DNA of 7,695 nucleotides from an uncultured Flavobacterium sp. (GTDB lineage Bacteria; Bacteroidota; Bacteroidia; Flavobacteriales; Flavobacteriaceae): positions 1-7,695 of the forward strand of contig NZ_CALFIG010000141.1 of the NCBI RefSeq assembly GCF_937876455.1, in the 5' to 3' direction. Below, piece after piece: positions 5,933 to 7,695 of the stretch. Position numbers and translations under genes: made by a program. Numbering within the stretch: the stretch's first letter is position 1; the number at the start of each line of letters is the position of its first letter. The notes under the pieces are model-generated. The model did no database searches. It was not told where the DNA came from and worked only from the letters and a program-made list of their open reading frames with translations.

Positions 5933-6391
5933 ATGAAAATGAAAATTGAAGAAATCATCAAATCGAATTCGGAAATTCCATTAGAAAAGAAAACAATTCT
6001 AAATCTAATTTACACACAACATGTTGTGTATGATAAATTTAGTGAATTGTTAAAAAAGCATGACTTATCTTCTGAGCAGTACAATGTATTACGAATTGTA
6101 AGAGGTCAAAAAGGAAAGCCCGCGAATATGTGCGTTATACAAGAACGTATGATTGCCAAAACAAGTAACACCACTCGCCTAGTTGATAAATTAGTTGCTA
6201 AAGAAATGGTAAATAGAAATGTTTGCCCTGCTAACAAACGAAAAATGGAAGTTACTATTACACAAAAAGGGCTTGACATTTTAACACTGCTAGACCCAAT
6301 TGTAGAAACTTTTGAAAGCAATTTAGGTAAAAAACTAACCCTTGAAGAATTGACTATTTTAAATACATTATTAGAAAAATACAGAAATTAA
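5933..6391 (+). CDS. MarR-family winged-helix transcriptional regulator
   Basis: The 152-residue length is typical of MarR proteins. N- and C-terminal helices (about 15-45 and 120-150) would form the dimer interface. Between them lies the winged helix: LSSEQYNVLRIV (45-56), the recognition helix around KTSNTTRLVDKLVAKEMV (76-93), and the wing NRNVCPANKRKMEVTITQKG (94-113). The usual wing DxR appears as Asn101-Lys-Arg103, followed by the conserved T-x-x-G-type end. Two cysteines, Cys67 and Cys98, lie in the DNA-binding part, so redox control is conceivable but unproven. The gene heads an operon with a nitroreductase-like protein and YceI; palindromes at its promoter suggest autorepression. Met1 and Met3 are both possible starts. 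Met1 is preferred as the first in frame, only 3 bp beyond the proximal palindrome. The ligand is unknown; quinones, phenolics or oxidants would suit the neighbouring flavoprotein. Confidence 0.93.
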   Translation: MKMKIEEIIKSNSEIPLEKKTILNLIYTQHVVYDKFSELLKKHDLSSEQYNVLRIVRGQKGKPANMCVIQERMIAKTSNTTRLVDKLVAKEMVNRNVCPANKRKMEVTITQKGLDILTLLDPIVETFESNLGKKLTLEELTILNTLLEKYRN

Positions 6392-6399
6392 TATAAACT

Positions 6400-7032
6400 A
6401 TGAGCACATTTATCGAACATCAAAATTGGCGTTATGCCACAAAAAAATTTGACACTTCTAAAAAAGTATCAAATTCAGATTTACAAACCTTAAAAAAAGC
6501 AATTCAATTAGCTGCTTCTGCTTATGGTTTACAACCTTATAAAGTACTGATTATTGAAAATCCAGAGCTAAGAACACAATTACAAACAGCTTCTTGGGGG
6601 CAATCGCAAATTGTAGAGGCTTCGCATTTATTAGTTTTTGCCAATATATCAAAAATCGACGAAGCTTATATTGATGCTTTTTTTGAAAATACAGCAAACA
6701 CAAGAAATATTCCTATTGAAGCTTTAGACGGATACAAAACATTTATGAAAAATGCAATTTTAAACATGCCTGAAGATCAAATGAATATTTGGACTTCCAA
6801 ACAAACCTATCTTGCATTAGGAAACTTATTATGTGCCGCAGCAGAATTAAAAATTGATGTTACACCAATGGAAGGATTTGAAGCCCAAAAATACAATGAC
6901 ATTCTTGGTTTATCTGCTAAAGGATTAAATGCGTCATTAGTAGCAACAATTGGCTACAGACATGAAGAAGATCAATTACAGCATTTAGCTAAAGTAAGAA
7001 AACCAGAAACCGAATTATTTGAAACAATTTAA
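6400..7032 (+). CDS. Nitroreductase-family NAD(P)H-dependent flavoprotein (NfsB-like)
   Basis: This 210-residue FMN enzyme of the NfsB-like nitroreductase family would reduce quinones, nitro compounds or other electrophiles with NAD(P)H as a cytoplasmic homodimer. FMN contacts can be placed by motif: Arg11-Tyr-Ala-Thr-Lys15 near the N-terminus (as in RHSTK of NfsB), Ser40 and Gln45 in AASAYGLQPYKVLII (38-52), the PMEGF segment (156-160) packing on the flavin, and Arg200 in KVRKPE near the C-terminus. The stretch TYLALGNLLCAAAELKID (136-153) is the conserved dimer helix. It begins 8 bp after marR and ends 18 bp before the YceI gene, so it should be co-transcribed and induced by release of MarR. 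The natural substrate cannot be told from the sequence. Confidence 0.93.
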   Translation: MSTFIEHQNWRYATKKFDTSKKVSNSDLQTLKKAIQLAASAYGLQPYKVLIIENPELRTQLQTASWGQSQIVEASHLLVFANISKIDEAYIDAFFENTANTRNIPIEALDGYKTFMKNAILNMPEDQMNIWTSKQTYLALGNLLCAAAELKIDVTPMEGFEAQKYNDILGLSAKGLNASLVATIGYRHEEDQLQHLAKVRKPETELFETI

Positions 7033-7050
7033 TAACTAAATATTTTAATC

Positions 7051-7614
7051 ATGAGAAATTTAAAATCAATTGCATTAGCACTTGTAGCTTTAGTGACTTT
7101 TTCAGCTACAGCACAAACAAAAAAAATCAATGTTTCTAAAAGTACAATCAACTGGACAGGTAAAAAAGTAACAGGTGAACATTCAGGAACTATTGATTTT
7201 AAAGAAGGAAACTTAACATTCAAAAACGGCTACTTAAAAGGCGGTTCGTTCACAGTTGACATGACAACTATCAATACAACTGATTTAAAAGGAGAATGGA
7301 AAGAAAAATTAGACGGACATTTAAAAGCGGAAGATTTTTTTGGTGTTGATAAATTCAAAACAGCTACTTTAGTATTCAAAAACATCAGCACAAAAAACAA
7401 AACTAACTACACAGTAACGGCAGATTTAACTATCAAAGGAATTACTAAACCAGTTACTTTTGATATTGTTATCAATGGTAATGCGGCATCTTCTGTAGTT
7501 AAAATTGACCGTACAAAATATGATATCAAATATGGCTCAGGTAGTTTTTTCACTGATTTAGGAGACAAGACTATTAATGACGAATTTGAATTAAAAATTA
7601 ATTTGGCTTGGTAA
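7051..7614 (+). CDS. yceI: YceI-family secreted protein
   Basis: This 187-residue periplasmic protein has a Sec signal peptide: Arg3/Lys5, hydrophobic core 6-18, and likely cleavage after Ala21 (ATA before Gln22). The mature part is a YceI lipocalin-like barrel. Its signatures are INWTGKKVTGEHSGTI (33-48), LKAEDFFGVDKFKTATLVF (91-109), LTIKGITKPVTFDI (126-139) and DRTKYDIKYGSGSFF (153-167). Family members bind isoprenoid or quinone-like lipids in the barrel; the ligand here is not known. It is the last gene of the marR operon and is followed directly by an intrinsic terminator. A lipid/quinone binder next to a flavin reductase hints at handling of quinone-type or amphipathic compounds, but that is inference. 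Confidence 0.94.
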   Translation: MRNLKSIALALVALVTFSATAQTKKINVSKSTINWTGKKVTGEHSGTIDFKEGNLTFKNGYLKGGSFTVDMTTINTTDLKGEWKEKLDGHLKAEDFFGVDKFKTATLVFKNISTKNKTNYTVTADLTIKGITKPVTFDIVINGNAASSVVKIDRTKYDIKYGSGSFFTDLGDKTINDEFELKINLAW

Positions 7615-7639
7615 ACAGCTACAAGTATAAAACGTTTTT

Positions 7640-7674
7640 AAAAGCTATTTCTTAATTGAAATAGCTTTTTTTTT
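7640..7674 (+). terminator. Rho-independent terminator of the marR operon
   Basis: A 12-bp perfect stem (7640-7651 with 7658-7669; AAAAGCTATTTC pairing with GAAATAGCTTTT) closes a 6-nt loop TTAATT. Its 3' arm runs into a tract of nine T (7666-7674). It lies 25 bp after the yceI stop. The minus strand has a broken T-tract only, so termination is likely one-way. Confidence 0.9.
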
Positions 7675-7695
7675 AAAACAATTAAATTAGAAAGT

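Noticed and set aside
6106..6321. Open frame of 71 codons on the minus strand
   Set aside because: Antisense inside the marR gene, whose winged-helix protein is clear.
7029..7223. Open frame of 64 codons on the minus strand
   Set aside because: Antisense to the start of the YceI gene and the end of the nitroreductase gene; no domain or start signal.

Overview
The window is AT-rich chromosomal DNA that most likely comes from a member of the Flavobacteriaceae (Bacteroidota). Four things point there: Bacteroidota-type -7 promoter boxes (TAnnTTTG) with no clear Shine-Dalgarno sites, a MenB of menaquinone synthesis, the protein families present (a CvfB-like S1 protein, a CPA2 antiporter with a long soluble tail, YceI), and intergenic short repeats of a kind familiar from flavobacterial genomes. 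The species cannot be named from this sequence.

Layout, left to right. Positions 1-175 are non-coding and hold two kinds of short repeat: degenerate CACAAAG-like units, then a strict 7-bp-period array that ends exactly at the menB stop codon. menB (176-1015, minus) is followed by a divergent intergenic region (1016-1225) with a promoter box in each direction. A lipoprotein of the serine beta-lactamase / penicillin-binding-protein-like family (1226-2419, plus) meets the next gene stop to stop with no base between. A three-gene minus-strand operon fills 5813-2420: a single-domain rhodanese, a CPA2 cation:proton antiporter with a large cytoplasmic tail, and a CvfB-type S1 RNA-binding protein, with gaps of 17 and 5 bp. 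A second divergent region (5814-5932) follows. It carries a -7 box for each side and two matching palindromes spaced 32 bp apart. A plus-strand operon closes the window: a MarR-type repressor, a nitroreductase-family flavoprotein and a secreted YceI protein (gaps 8 and 18 bp), ending in a strong intrinsic terminator at 7640-7674.

How the genes may work together. The MarR-nitroreductase-YceI operon looks like a self-regulated response unit. The two palindromes overlap the -7 box and the putative -33 box of marR, so MarR probably represses its own operon, with the flavin reductase acting on the inducing compound or a related quinone or nitro compound. The rhodanese-antiporter-CvfB operon combines sulfur or redox chemistry, ion/pH homeostasis and RNA binding; its joint role is not evident. 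menB and the beta-lactamase-like lipoprotein are probably independent transcription units.

All genes look intact and I see no insertion sequence, CRISPR array, tRNA or rRNA. Nothing here is clearly a new defence or mobile system. The most rewarding signals are regulatory (the paired operators) and repeat-based (the in-phase heptamer array).
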